Shown piece after piece: positions 1 to 8,632 of a stretch of DNA of 36,960 nt. The notes beneath the pieces were generated by a model. That model ran no database searches, had not been told where the DNA came from, and saw only the letters and a list, made by a program, of their open reading frames with translations. The DNA is from Candidatus Bathyarchaeum sp. Its GTDB lineage: Archaea; Thermoproteota; Bathyarchaeia; Bathyarchaeales; Bathyarchaeaceae. The stretch lies in NCBI GenBank assembly GCA_003096235.1, contig PIXT01000093.1, positions 1 through 36,960 on the forward strand, in the 5' to 3' direction. The first letter of the stretch is position 1; every line of letters begins with the position of its first letter. The position numbers were made by a program, and so were the translations under genes.

Positions 1-725
1 CCTATTCCAACTGCTATTGTCTGAGGTTTCAAAACTGTAACTGGCTTCTTTATTTTGTCGTGCGGTATGTCTTCGTTTGTGATTATGACGCCTGCATCAA
101 AACCGTTCACAACCTCTGTTGCTTGTTCTATATCCTTTACAGTTCTAATTTTATAACCCACTACTTTATCTACAGGAATTTTCACAGTTCCAGACAAAAC
201 CAGAACTAACCTTTCACCGTTTACTAATGCAGAATTGACCGCAACTAAACTTTCAGGATTCACTATTGTACAACATAACTTTCTTGCCAGTTCATCAGCG
301 CTCACTTTTCCCATAACATCAGAAGCAGTAGTGACGACCGGCACCGCCCCCAAGCCCTCAGCAATCAGCTTTGTTAGTTCGTTGGCTCCGCCATAATGTC
401 CAGATAACAAACTAATTGCATACCGTCCAGAAGCGTCAATACACACAACAGCTGGGTCACTAATTTTGCTCTTCAGTAATGGGGCAATTGTCCTGACAAT
501 TATCCCCGTAGCCATAACCGCCACTATTGCATCCACATCGCTGAAAACTTCCCTGACTGATTCCCCAACTTTCTTGTTTAATGGAATTACGCCTTTTTTG
601 GCGTATTTTTCAGATGCAAATATCCTGTAACCTATATTCTTCCGTGTTAGTATGTCTCCAATTTTGGCTGCAGTTTCAACTCCTTGCCTAGTAATGGCAA
701 AAACTGCTACGCCTCTATGAAACAT
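1..725 (-). CDS. cbiG: Cobalt-precorrin-5A hydrolase CbiG, partial (C-terminus beyond the window)
   Basis: I translated this frame by hand because it runs off the left edge. It opens with an ATG at 725 and reads without a stop to base 1, about 241 codons. The N-terminal part shows the CbiG pattern TGIIVRTIAPLL, then DPAVVCID, then the glycine-rich LLSGHYGGANELT. CbiG opens the delta-lactone of cobalt-precorrin-5A and releases the C20 unit as acetaldehyde during anaerobic ring contraction. The ATG lies inside the end of cbiF (11-base overlap), so the two are probably translationally coupled. CbiH, and possibly a reductase, would be expected beyond base 1; that is inference. The family assignment is firm for the part seen. 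Confidence 0.9.
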   Translation of the reverse strand, partial: MFHRGVAVFAITRQGVETAAKIGDILTRKNIGYRIFASEKYAKKGVIPLNKKVGESVREVFSDVDAIVAVMATGIIVRTIAPLLKSKISDPAVVCIDASGRYAISLLSGHYGGANELTKLIAEGLGAVPVVTTASDVMGKVSADELARKLCCTIVNPESLVAVNSALVNGERLVLVLSGTVKIPVDKVVGYKIRTVKDIEQATEVVNGFDAGVIITNEDIPHDKIKKPVTVLKPQTIAVGI

Positions 726-1488
726 CGTCTTCGCCTTTACGGTAGCCATGCGTAAACTTTGGGTCATAGAGTTTAGAGTAATCATAGGCTTTCGGCTTCA
801 ATACTTCGCCCACAAAAATCAGAGCCGTTCTTGTTATCCCCGCGTCCCTAACCTTTGAAACGATGTTCTCTATTGTGCCTCGAACTATTTTTTGCTCCTT
901 CCATGTAGCCTTATACACAACCGCCACCGGAGTATCCTTTGGACGACCGCTCATCTCAAGTTCATCTATGACCTTTTCTACATGCTGAATTCCTAAGAAA
1001 ATAACCATGGTTGTTCCATGCTTCGCCAACTCTTTAATTCTCTCAGGTTCTGGAACTGGAGTCCTGCCTTCTGGTCTAGTTATTATGACGCTCTGCGAAA
1101 TGTTCGGCAACGTCAATTCCCTCCTTAACGCTGCGGCACCTCCCTGCAGACAACTCACACCCGGAATAACTTCATATGATATATTCTCTTTTTCAAGAAA
1201 ATCCATCTGTTCAGTTATGGCACCAAAAAAGCTGGGGTCACCATCATGGACTCTAGCAACAAGTTTTCCATTATTCACGGAATCAACCATCACCTGAAGA
1301 ACCTCCTTTAGATTCATGCCTGCACTGTCATAGCGTTTAGCATCTGGATTGGCGTGTTGTAGTATCTCTGGATTCAAAAGAGAACCCGCATAGATTATCA
1401 CGTCTGCTTTTTCGAGGTTTCGTTTTCCTTTGAGGGTGATGAGTTCAGGGTCGCCTGGACCAGCACCGATAAAAACAACTTTCTTCAT
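715..1488 (-). CDS. cbiF: Cobalt-precorrin-4 C11-methyltransferase
   Basis: A 257-residue tetrapyrrole methylase of normal length. The SAM-binding loop is at the start (GAGPGDPELITLKG), followed by YAGSLLNPEIL, which is typical of CbiF/CobM, the VHDGDPSFFGAI loop near residue 80-90, and VIPGVSCLQ. It methylates C11 of cobalt-precorrin-4 using S-adenosylmethionine. The ATG overlaps the stop of cbiL as ATGA, and a GGAG sits just upstream inside cbiL. The other methylases of the window (CbiL, CbiE, SUMT) differ at the YAGSLLNPEI segment, so confusion with them is unlikely. It lies mid-operon between cbiL and cbiG. Confidence 0.95.
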   Translation of the reverse strand: MKKVVFIGAGPGDPELITLKGKRNLEKADVIIYAGSLLNPEILQHANPDAKRYDSAGMNLKEVLQVMVDSVNNGKLVARVHDGDPSFFGAITEQMDFLEKENISYEVIPGVSCLQGGAAALRRELTLPNISQSVIITRPEGRTPVPEPERIKELAKHGTTMVIFLGIQHVEKVIDELEMSGRPKDTPVAVVYKATWKEQKIVRGTIENIVSKVRDAGITRTALIFVGEVLKPKAYDYSKLYDPKFTHGYRKGEDDVS

Positions 1489-2246
1489 TTCACATTCTCC
1501 TTTTTGTTGTTCTCAACTTCATTATCTTTTATTATCGAAATCGAAAAATAATCATCATGAATGTCCCACTTCTTCACATCGTCCAACTTTCCAATCATAA
1601 CATTTTCTTCTGGCATAGTGCATCTCCTGGCAATGGCGATTGTAGAGTTTTTTGTGAAACCAGATTTCTCTAAAAACGGAACTAGCCTCTTTAGTCTGTT
1701 AGCTCCCTTCAGTAAAACAATACTGTCCGCATTCTTGGCAATTTCCCCAATCATTTTTGGATCAATCCCCGACGGAATAACTGCAATAACTTCATTTTTT
1801 TCTGCAAGAGGTATCTTTGAAACTGCGGCACATGCAGTCAACGATGTTACACCCGGTATTATCTCCAAGCCGACTTCTGGGTGCTCTTTTTTCATTCTTT
1901 GGCAAAGATAAATAAATGTGCTATAGAACATGGGATCGCCTAGCGTGATGAACGCGATTGTTTTTCCTGTTTTAGCTTTCTTGGCGATGATGTGAGCGTT
2001 TTCGCTCCATGATCTGTTAAGCTCCTGCTTGTCTTGTGTCATTGGAAAAACTAGCTCAAGAACTTCAGGTGGGCTTTCTCGTTCCTCTAGTAAATTCTTG
2101 ACTATGGCAAGGGCAAGACTTGGCTTATTTTCATGAGCCTTTGGAATGCTTATCACATCCGCGCTCTTCAACATTTTTACAGCCTTGACGGTGATGAGCT
2201 CCGGGTCTCCGGGACCAACACCAACTCCAACAAATTTACCTGGCAA
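1485..2246 (-). CDS. cbiL: Cobalt-precorrin-2 C20-methyltransferase
   Basis: A 253-residue tetrapyrrole methylase. The N-terminus VGVGPGDPELITVKAV and the following ADVISIPKA are CbiL/CobI features, as are ITLGDPMFYSTFIYL near residue 105 and EIIPGVTSLTACAA. It adds the C20 methyl group to cobalt-precorrin-2, the first committed methylation of the cobalt-early route. The start is a TTG at 2246, preceded by AAGGTG at an 8-base spacing. The gene sits 12 bases after cbiT and overlaps cbiF by 4 bases (ATGA). It belongs to the cobalamin operon. Confidence 0.95.
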   Translation of the reverse strand: MPGKFVGVGVGPGDPELITVKAVKMLKSADVISIPKAHENKPSLALAIVKNLLEERESPPEVLELVFPMTQDKQELNRSWSENAHIIAKKAKTGKTIAFITLGDPMFYSTFIYLCQRMKKEHPEVGLEIIPGVTSLTACAAVSKIPLAEKNEVIAVIPSGIDPKMIGEIAKNADSIVLLKGANRLKRLVPFLEKSGFTKNSTIAIARRCTMPEENVMIGKLDDVKKWDIHDDYFSISIIKDNEVENNKKENVK

Positions 2247-2258
2247 CTTTTTTGCACC

Positions 2259-2858
2259 TTACCTTTTTGTAGCAGATATTATTGTAATCGGATTCCGAGC
2301 GAGCATCATCGTACCAGAGGGCACTTCTTTTCCTTTAGCAACAAAAATCTGGGCAACATCCAAATCCTTGAATTTTTGTTTCTTGAGTTCATCCAGAGCC
2401 TTTACCGCTGTTTCCAGCAGTATCGCGTTTATAACAATCCTGCCATTTTTCTTCAATTTCTGGTGAGACGTCTGTATAACTTCTCTTAATGATGTGCTGC
2501 CGCCTATGATGACTGCATCTACCTTAGGCAAATCTGACATGGCTTTGGGCGCTTTTGCGCAGATAAGTTCAACTGTATTTTGTACCTGAAATTTTGTCAC
2601 ATTACTTTTTGTCAATTCAACAGCTTCTTTGTTCTCATCTACCGCAAAGACCTTGCCTTTCTGTGTTACCTGAAGGGCTGCCTCAACTGTTAAACTACCT
2701 GTCCCACATCCAACATCAATTACATATGCGCCTTCACAAAGCCGAGCCTTCGAAATAGTGATTACCCGTATCTCCTCTTTTGTAGGTCCGGGAACCTTAT
2801 CGCTTTGAATAAAATCTGCATCCAAAATTCCTGTTCTATACCTTGACACATCAACCAC
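2259..2858 (-). CDS. cbiT: Cobalt-precorrin-6B C15-methyltransferase (decarboxylating)
   Basis: A 199-residue class I SAM-dependent methyltransferase. The segment DKVPGPTKEEIRVITISKA is a CbiT hallmark and the SAM motif VIDVGCGTGSLTVEAA begins near residue 47. CbiT methylates C15 and removes the C12 acetate carboxyl; CbiE, next door, methylates C5. In many organisms the two activities are fused as CobL, but here they are separate adjacent genes in the order E then T. The start is GTG at 2858, with AGGA about 12 bases upstream. A second in-frame GTG four codons later (2849) is also possible. The size matches archaeal CbiT. Confidence 0.93.
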   Translation of the reverse strand: MVDVSRYRTGILDADFIQSDKVPGPTKEEIRVITISKARLCEGAYVIDVGCGTGSLTVEAALQVTQKGKVFAVDENKEAVELTKSNVTKFQVQNTVELICAKAPKAMSDLPKVDAVIIGGSTSLREVIQTSHQKLKKNGRIVINAILLETAVKALDELKKQKFKDLDVAQIFVAKGKEVPSGTMMLARNPITIISATKR

Positions 2859-2880
2859 TCTCTCAATCTTTCCTTTCTGT

Positions 2881-3534
2881 TTAGTCCTCTCCTATAACCA
2901 TCACACACATAACATCAAATTCCTGATTCAAAATTCGATCCAAAGTAAACGTAACTGTTCTCTCGTTTTCTAAAGTCAAATTCTCACATACACTAACAGG
3001 CGTTTCTCCACGTATTCCTTGATCAATGAGAAATCGTGCAATATCCTTTGGAGTGAACGACTTGGGGTCTGGAAGAAGAATAACCCTTTTTCCATCTTTT
3101 AGAGCTTCAACCAGCTTCATTTTCTTTTCATAACTTGTATCTGCGTGGAAACTAAGCAAATCTGCCGTATCCCAGCGCATGCGAAGCCGAGCCGCACAAA
3201 CCTGAATTGAACTTACACCAGGGATAACCTCTACATCAACATCTTTTCCAGCAATGTTAAGAAGTGACCCTAAAAGACCAGAGAAACCGGGGTCTCCCGT
3301 CGATAGTATAACCACGTTTTTGTCTGCTTTGGCAGATTTAACACCATACTGGAGTCCCTCTTTTACGTTCTGGGCAGTCAAGAGCAATGACTCGCCGCTT
3401 ATCCAGTTTTGAAATAACGCTAATGCCCTTTTTGCACCTATCACAATCTCAGCGTTTTGGACGCTTTCTTTTGCTATGTTTGTGACGTAATCTGGTGAGC
3501 CTGGACCCATTCCAACAATCTTGAGTTTACTCAC
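2881..3534 (-). CDS. cbiE: Cobalt-precorrin-7 C5-methyltransferase
   Basis: A 217-residue tetrapyrrole methylase. It has VGMGPGSPDYVT at the N-terminus, IGAKRALALF near residue 35, LSTGDPGFSGLLG near residue 80 and VIPGVSSIQVCAARL, the usual CbiE set. It methylates C5 of the contracted corrin ring. The start GTG shares one base with the TAG stop of cbiD (TAGTG), so translation is probably coupled. The 22-base gap to cbiT and the gene order support joint work of CbiE and CbiT, which together equal the bifunctional CobL of aerobic pathways. Confidence 0.94.
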   Translation of the reverse strand: MSKLKIVGMGPGSPDYVTNIAKESVQNAEIVIGAKRALALFQNWISGESLLLTAQNVKEGLQYGVKSAKADKNVVILSTGDPGFSGLLGSLLNIAGKDVDVEVIPGVSSIQVCAARLRMRWDTADLLSFHADTSYEKKMKLVEALKDGKRVILLPDPKSFTPKDIARFLIDQGIRGETPVSVCENLTLENERTVTFTLDRILNQEFDVMCVMVIGED

Positions 3535-4616
3535 TATATCAAGCTCCTGCCATTCTTGTCTGTTCCTAGAATAGTTCCATTCATGGAAACAATTATCACG
3601 TTAATCTTAGCTTTGTTTTCCGTTTTCTCCAATGAACGTAGATAAACCTGCTCCGCAATCTTATCAAATGTCGCTTGCAGCAATTTGGCCTGTTCAAGAA
3701 ACTCTATGGTTTCTTCAGTTGTGTTTGACTGAAGTATCTTTTGTATGAGTTTTGTGTCCGCGCCAGACGCACCCGCATATGCGGCTATGACCTCCATTCT
3801 GGCGTCACCCGTTTTGTGGTGTGTATTGAAGATTCCCGCCGCCAACTTCACAAGCTTTCCGGGATGACCAAAAATTACTATTTCTTTTGCTCCTTTCTGG
3901 GCAGCCTTTTGTAGCATGTAACCCATGAAGTCCCCCGTTTGAACTATGTTGTCGTCGTTAACTTTGAAGATTTGTTTTGCTAGCTTTTCTCCTATGTTTC
4001 CAGGTACCAAAAATATTCTTTCATAATTTTGGGCAAGGGCAACATCCAGTTGGGGAACCAGTGAGCGCCTGTATGCGGTTATCGATAATGGACGAACTAC
4101 GCCTGTTGTGCCAAGAATTGACACTCCCCCAATTATGCCTAACTTCGAGTTTTGGGTTTTCTCAGCAACTTTTTCGCCCTCAGGAGCACTTATAATCACT
4201 TCAACACCTTTACCTGACGGCAAGACTTCCCTGATTGCTTCTTCTATCATCTTTTTTGGCGTAGGGTTAATTGCCGCTTCGCCTATTGACACCGGTAAAC
4301 CAGACTTTGTTACTGTGCCAATTCCCTTACCGCCCGTTATCCTGATTTTTCCGTTGTCAGTTAGCTTTACTGTGCTGGATATCTCCATCTTGTCTGTAAC
4401 ATCAACATCCTCTCCCGCATTCTTTACAGTGTAAGCTACCGCGGTGTTGTCGTCGAGTTTCTTGCATTTTTTAATCAATATCTCAAAGCGAATGCCTAAA
4501 GGGCTGGGTATTCCTACCCTGTCAACGGGCTTATCAAGCAAAGTAATCAAGGCAGCCTTAGTAGCGGCTGTGGCATATGCACCTGTTGTATTACCATACC
4601 TCAAAACTCTTCGCAT
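3534..4616 (-). CDS. cbiD: Cobalt-precorrin-5B C1-methyltransferase CbiD
   Basis: A 360-residue CbiD protein of full family length. The N-terminus YGNTTGAYATAATKAAL is the CbiD signature (usually written as RxGxTTGtcAaAAakAA). Further along are NPTPKKMI, the glycine-rich LGIIGGVSILGTTGVV and FGHPGKLVKLAAGIFNTH. CbiD methylates C1 after CbiG has opened the lactone. The start is an ATG at 4616 with GAGG seven bases upstream. It follows cbiXC by 18 bases and runs into cbiE with a one-base overlap. Only the anaerobic (cobalt-early) pathway uses CbiD, which fixes the type of pathway encoded here. Confidence 0.95.
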   Translation of the reverse strand: MRRVLRYGNTTGAYATAATKAALITLLDKPVDRVGIPSPLGIRFEILIKKCKKLDDNTAVAYTVKNAGEDVDVTDKMEISSTVKLTDNGKIRITGGKGIGTVTKSGLPVSIGEAAINPTPKKMIEEAIREVLPSGKGVEVIISAPEGEKVAEKTQNSKLGIIGGVSILGTTGVVRPLSITAYRRSLVPQLDVALAQNYERIFLVPGNIGEKLAKQIFKVNDDNIVQTGDFMGYMLQKAAQKGAKEIVIFGHPGKLVKLAAGIFNTHHKTGDARMEVIAAYAGASGADTKLIQKILQSNTTEETIEFLEQAKLLQATFDKIAEQVYLRSLEKTENKAKINVIIVSMNGTILGTDKNGRSLI

Positions 4617-4634
4617 AATAAGCCTCTTTAAGCC

Positions 4635-5693
4635 TCAAATTCCAGCTTCTTTTTCTGCCATGCCCAACAAGGCATTGAAAACGGCAACCGCTAACGCACT
4701 TCCGCCCTTAGGACCACGAATTATTACAAAAGGTACAGGAAGACTTGCCACTTCTTCTTTGGACTCTGCGGCACCTACGTAACCTACTGGTGTGGCTATA
4801 ATCAGGGCTGGTTTAGCTAAGCCTTGTTTTACAGCCTCTACAAGTTCAAATGCTGCTGTGGGCGCATTTCCTATTGCTACAATCGAGTTGTCTAAGCCAT
4901 CTTTTATGGCTAGCCGCATTGCAGCAGCAGACCTTGTTGTTGATTCCTGTTTAGCAAGTTTGATTACGCGGTCATCATCTAGATAAGTGAAAATCTGTCC
5001 CCCAAATCTTTTGACTCTTGCTTGGTTTATGCCCGCACTTACCATCTTCACATCGGTTATGATTTTTGCTCCAGCTCTGATTGCAGCCACTCCCGCTTCA
5101 ACAGCTTTTTCATCGATAACAACAAGATTGGCGAATTCAGGGTCCGCTGTAGTGTGAACAACCCGTTCAATTATAGGTACATGTGTTTCAGGAGCTTTTT
5201 TTATGGTGTCGCTTATGAGTGGTCTTATTATGCTCATGCTTGTTTTGTACATGTTAGTTGAAGCTGCTAATTTGCCCGATTCCAAAACTTTGGTTTCTTC
5301 CTTGGTTTTTTGACCTAAAATTTTCAATGCTTTTTCTTCAATTATTTCTGCTATGCGCTCGTCAGAACCCAAAGGTTCCCCATAACTAACCTTTACTCCT
5401 TTAGCCTTTAACCCGAGTTCTTCCTGTTTTGCTTTCAGTATTTCTGGAATCTCATATTTTGTGTGGACGCCCTGAGCTAAAAATGTGGGAATAAAAACAA
5501 TCTTTTTCATTCCTTGTTCTACAACTTTTTCCAACAATTCTGGAATTGCTGGTTTATTTCTTACCATGAAACAAATTTCCACTCGGTCAAATTTTGATCG
5601 TTTTCTTAGGGTTTCCGCTAGTTTTTCTATGGTTTCCTTGTTATACGAAAGCTTACTGCCGTGTCCAATCAGAATCACGCATGTTTTATCCAT
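4635..5693 (-). CDS. Fusion of sirohydrochlorin cobaltochelatase CbiX and cobalt-precorrin-8 methylmutase CbiC
   Basis: A 352-residue two-domain protein. Residues 1 to about 125 are a short CbiX: LIGHGSK with His11, RNKPAIPE, and FIPTFLAQGVHTKYEIPE with His77, the two histidines that chelatases use to insert Co2+ into sirohydrochlorin. A variable linker follows. From about residue 150 the protein is CbiC: SMSIIRPLI, ERVVHTTADPEF with the catalytic-type His180, FTYLDDDRV, and ATPVGYVGAAESKE. CbiC moves the C11 methyl to C12, giving cobyrinate. The first and a late step of the ring pathway are therefore on one polypeptide. AAGGAAG precedes the ATG by seven bases. It is the second gene of the operon, 20 bases after hemA. 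Confidence 0.93.
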   Translation of the reverse strand: MDKTCVILIGHGSKLSYNKETIEKLAETLRKRSKFDRVEICFMVRNKPAIPELLEKVVEQGMKKIVFIPTFLAQGVHTKYEIPEILKAKQEELGLKAKGVKVSYGEPLGSDERIAEIIEEKALKILGQKTKEETKVLESGKLAASTNMYKTSMSIIRPLISDTIKKAPETHVPIIERVVHTTADPEFANLVVIDEKAVEAGVAAIRAGAKIITDVKMVSAGINQARVKRFGGQIFTYLDDDRVIKLAKQESTTRSAAAMRLAIKDGLDNSIVAIGNAPTAAFELVEAVKQGLAKPALIIATPVGYVGAAESKEEVASLPVPFVIIRGPKGGSALAVAVFNALLGMAEKEAGI

Positions 5694-5713
5694 TTTTTTA
5701 CTTCCTTTGTTTC

Positions 5714-6997
5714 TTAATTTTTGTTAACTCCAAAAAGTTTGATTGCAACATCTATGAGTTGCTTATCATCATTAATTGCTGCTTTGCGCAATTTTTCGAC
5801 AATAGGCACCAACGTCTGCTCAACTATTTCGAACGTCAAGCCGTCAATAACATCTTTCTTTTTCTCGTCAAGTTTTCCCAGCATGTTAAATGCTTTTATC
5901 TGCTCTTTTTGTCTGATTTCTTCAGCATGTGAAAACAGGCAAGAAACTATGTTACTCACTGACTGGGCTTTCAAATCTTGCTCAAGTAAAAGAAGTGCCT
6001 CATCAATGATTTTTGAGGCTTTCTTAGCTTTTTCTTTTCTTTTTTCTTTGTTTTTATCCGCAATTACTCGAAGGTCATCTATGTTATAGAGCTTCACTCC
6101 ATTTGCATCTTGAACGGACTCTTCGACATTTCGCGGGTTTGAGATGTCAATAATCATCAGATTAGTTTTCTTATTGCGTTGCTTCATAATGTTGCAGACT
6201 GACTCTTTTCTTAGCAGATAATGTGGTGCAGATGTGGAACAGATGACAACATCAGCGTCTTTAAGCACTTCTTCTAATTTGTCAAACTTCACTGCTTTTC
6301 CTTCAAGTTCATTAGCCAACTTCACTGCTCGTTCGTATGTTCTGTTGGCGATGAATATTGCATTTGGACAGCATCTTGATAGTGCCTTAGCCACAATGGT
6401 CCCTGTTTCTCCTGCGCCCATCACCAAAACGTTCTTTCCTTCAAGACCTTCTAGTAGCGTTTCTGCCAGCTCAACTGCAACTGAACCTATAGACACTGAT
6501 CCCCTGTTGATTTCGGTCTGGTTTCTTACGCGTCTTCCAACGCTAACTGCCCTTGTAAATACGGTTTTGAGTATTGGACCGACCGTGTTTACGGATGCGG
6601 CGGTTGAGTAGGCGCCCCAAACTTGACCGAGAATCTGGTCTTCACCTATCACCATTGATTCTAATCCTGATGCTACCCGTAGAAGATGTTTAAGGGCATC
6701 TTGGTTTGTTGAAGTTTCTATGGCTTTTGCTGCTTCTTCAGATTCAGTTCCGCATTTTTTTATTATGTAATTATTTATCTTTTTGGCTGTGTCCTCGGTA
6801 TCTGTGCTAACAATGAACAGTTCGGTTCGGTTGCATGTTTGAAGTATGACGCACTCATCAACACTGATGATTGAGCAAAGTTCGATAAGTGAACTTTTAA
6901 TGTCCTTGAATGCTACATTTTCAATTAGAGCAACATGTGATTTTTGATGTGTAATCCTGACGTTTATGATGTTAATGTCGTCGGCAGAGGACTGCAT
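5714..6997 (-). CDS. hemA: Glutamyl-tRNA reductase
   Basis: Glutamyl-tRNA reductase converts Glu-tRNA(Glu) to glutamate-1-semialdehyde with NADPH, the first step of tetrapyrrole synthesis in archaea. I chose the ATG at 6997 (427 residues): the protein then begins at the normal place before the N-terminal beta strand, and GGAGGG lies 11 bases upstream. The frame is open up to an ATG at 7075, but that extension resembles nothing in the family. Visible are LQTCNRTE with the nucleophile Cys55, GLESMVIGEDQILGQ near residue 111, the Rossmann loop VMGAGETG near 192-199 and a helical C-terminal dimerisation region. It is the first gene of the cobalamin operon and is transcribed away from the hemBLCD genes. 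Confidence 0.95.
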   Translation of the reverse strand: MQSSADDINIINVRITHQKSHVALIENVAFKDIKSSLIELCSIISVDECVILQTCNRTELFIVSTDTEDTAKKINNYIIKKCGTESEEAAKAIETSTNQDALKHLLRVASGLESMVIGEDQILGQVWGAYSTAASVNTVGPILKTVFTRAVSVGRRVRNQTEINRGSVSIGSVAVELAETLLEGLEGKNVLVMGAGETGTIVAKALSRCCPNAIFIANRTYERAVKLANELEGKAVKFDKLEEVLKDADVVICSTSAPHYLLRKESVCNIMKQRNKKTNLMIIDISNPRNVEESVQDANGVKLYNIDDLRVIADKNKEKRKEKAKKASKIIDEALLLLEQDLKAQSVSNIVSCLFSHAEEIRQKEQIKAFNMLGKLDEKKKDVIDGLTFEIVEQTLVPIVEKLRKAAINDDKQLIDVAIKLFGVNKN

Positions 6998-7017
6998 GGA
7001 TGGATAATCCCTCCAAC

Positions 7018-7027
7018 TTAAATATAA
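7018..7027. promoter_or_regulatory. Shared TATA-like element between the two divergent tetrapyrrole operons
   Basis: The sequence TTAAATATAA reads as an archaeal TATA box on the plus strand, and as TTATATTTAA on the minus strand. On the plus side it is about 40 bases before the TTG at 7067, leaving a short leader. On the minus side its centre is about 25 bases from the hemA ATG at 6997, which would start transcription at or near that codon. This is inference from sequence and spacing only. A second box hidden in the same 70 bases is possible. Confidence 0.5.
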
Positions 7028-7066
7028 GAGTTCGCATACTTTTGCGCTAAATAACAGGCGATAACC

Positions 7067-8632
7067 TTGCAACATAGAATCGGATTGGTTTACGTTCCAG
7101 GCGCATTACCTTGTTTTGAAGGCTTTGGAAGCTTGCCAACTGATCTGATTCAAGAAGACGGGCTCGTAAAAGGAACACCTGCTTCAGAAGTTCTGGATTT
7201 GTTAATAATTCCTGGCGGCAGCCTTGTGGAGTCAAAAAGCATTACTGGCAAAATAAAAAAAGAGATAACACGGATGGCTGATGCCGGCAAGTTTGTGCTT
7301 GGGATTTGTTCAGGTTTTCAGTTGCTGGCCAAAGAAACTGATGTTGGGCGTTTGTCTTCTACTCCAATTATTACTCAAGGGCTTGGTCTGTTAGATGTAG
7401 AATTTAGGCCTATGATATGTACAGATCGTGTCAAGGCTACTGTTGTTGGAAAAAGTTTCATAACTGATGTACTCGGAGACACTGTATCAGGTTTTCATTG
7501 CCACACCTACGGCAACATTACATCACACAGTAAAGCAAGACCTATTCTTGTTTCACATGTCAAGCGCGTTAATTATCGTAGTAAACCACAAGATTTCATT
7601 TCTGGGTTCACTAACAAAGAGGGCAATGTAGTTGGAATCTTAACCCACGGTCTATTAGATGAAAACCCGACAATCCTTCAAAGTATAGTAAAATCTTTGG
7701 GCATCTCTGAAACAGAACTTGAAGAAATCCATGGTGCTAATTCTCAGCTATTACAGAATATAAAAAGCGAAGTTGGCGTTTCAACAGGCATAAACTCGCA
7801 GATTAAACCTATTATTTCTGCTAAAACTCCTGTGGTTTTATTCACTACCGCAACAGGGAGTGGGTCAGGTAAAACTCTAATTGTCACTGGTTTAGCTGGT
7901 GCATTAAAAAAGCGGGGAATTAATGTTGGGTTGCTGAAAGTGGGCGGGGACATACGTGATATTGTACCTGCCCTATATTTGATCAAAGAGCCAATCCGTA
8001 GTTTTTCTTCAATAAAAGTGGCTAATAGTGGCTGGATGCCCATGCTTGAAGCAGTAGAAAAGGCCAGCAAAAACTATGATTTGCTTATGATCGAAGGTGC
8101 TATGGGTCCATTCACTGGATTTCTTAACGAGAATGTAAAGCGTCCTGCCTCAACCGCGGAAATAGCTGCAGCACTAGGCGCACCAACAGTTCTTGTAGTT
8201 GCCTGTGACAAGGCTGGTGTTGAAGGAGCAATTGTAACTGGTCTACATTACATCAATGTGATGAACTATCTTGGAATCAGAACTGTGGGCGTTATACTAA
8301 ACAAGGTTCACACTAGTTATCTTACTGCTGAAATTAAAGAACGTATCAAATCTGCTTTTAGTAAAGTTGGCGTAGAGTTGCTTGGAATTTTGCCTCGTAT
8401 CCAGTTAGAGGGGAGAGGAGCCATTCCTGAAATCGAGATAAAATATGATGAGTTTGGAGCCAAGGCAATACAACTTGTGGAGCAGTCTTTGGATTTGGAT
8501 GCATTGGCACGGCTTGCAGCTCCTCCTGTGGGTTCTTTGTTAGATTATGAAGCGGTTCTGGAGAAGTTTAAGTTGCTAATCAATAATGGCTGCGTTTTGG
8601 ATGTAACTAAAGGAGAGACTGAACAGCGTTGA
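7067..8632 (+). CDS. Glutamine amidotransferase-ATPase with CobB/CobQ-like domains in reversed order
   Basis: A 521-residue protein. Residues about 1-210 are a class I glutamine amidotransferase domain of CobQ type: LLIIPGGS, LGICSGFQLL with nucleophile Cys81, GLGLLDVEF, and GILTHGLLDEN with His194. Residues about 250-480 are a P-loop amide-synthase domain like CobB/CobQ/BioD: Walker A TGSGSGKT (263-270), LLKVGGD where CobB usually has KxGPDYIDP, and MIEGAMGPFTG (341-351). In CobB, CbiA and CobQ the ATPase comes first and the amidotransferase last; here the order is swapped. It may amidate side chains of a corrinoid or another cyclic tetrapyrrole. Whether it acts as a,c-diamide synthase, cobyric acid synthase or something else cannot be decided here. 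The start is TTG at 7067 with only a weak ribosome site (AGGCGA). Confidence 0.8.
   Translation: MQHRIGLVYVPGALPCFEGFGSLPTDLIQEDGLVKGTPASEVLDLLIIPGGSLVESKSITGKIKKEITRMADAGKFVLGICSGFQLLAKETDVGRLSSTPIITQGLGLLDVEFRPMICTDRVKATVVGKSFITDVLGDTVSGFHCHTYGNITSHSKARPILVSHVKRVNYRSKPQDFISGFTNKEGNVVGILTHGLLDENPTILQSIVKSLGISETELEEIHGANSQLLQNIKSEVGVSTGINSQIKPIISAKTPVVLFTTATGSGSGKTLIVTGLAGALKKRGINVGLLKVGGDIRDIVPALYLIKEPIRSFSSIKVANSGWMPMLEAVEKASKNYDLLMIEGAMGPFTGFLNENVKRPASTAEIAAALGAPTVLVVACDKAGVEGAIVTGLHYINVMNYLGIRTVGVILNKVHTSYLTAEIKERIKSAFSKVGVELLGILPRIQLEGRGAIPEIEIKYDEFGAKAIQLVEQSLDLDALARLAAPPVGSLLDYEAVLEKFKLLINNGCVLDVTKGETEQR

Noticed and set aside
6998..7075. 26-codon N-terminal extension of hemA
   Set aside because: A strong ribosome site precedes the internal ATG at 6997, and the extension would cover the divergent promoter and the first codons of the opposite gene.
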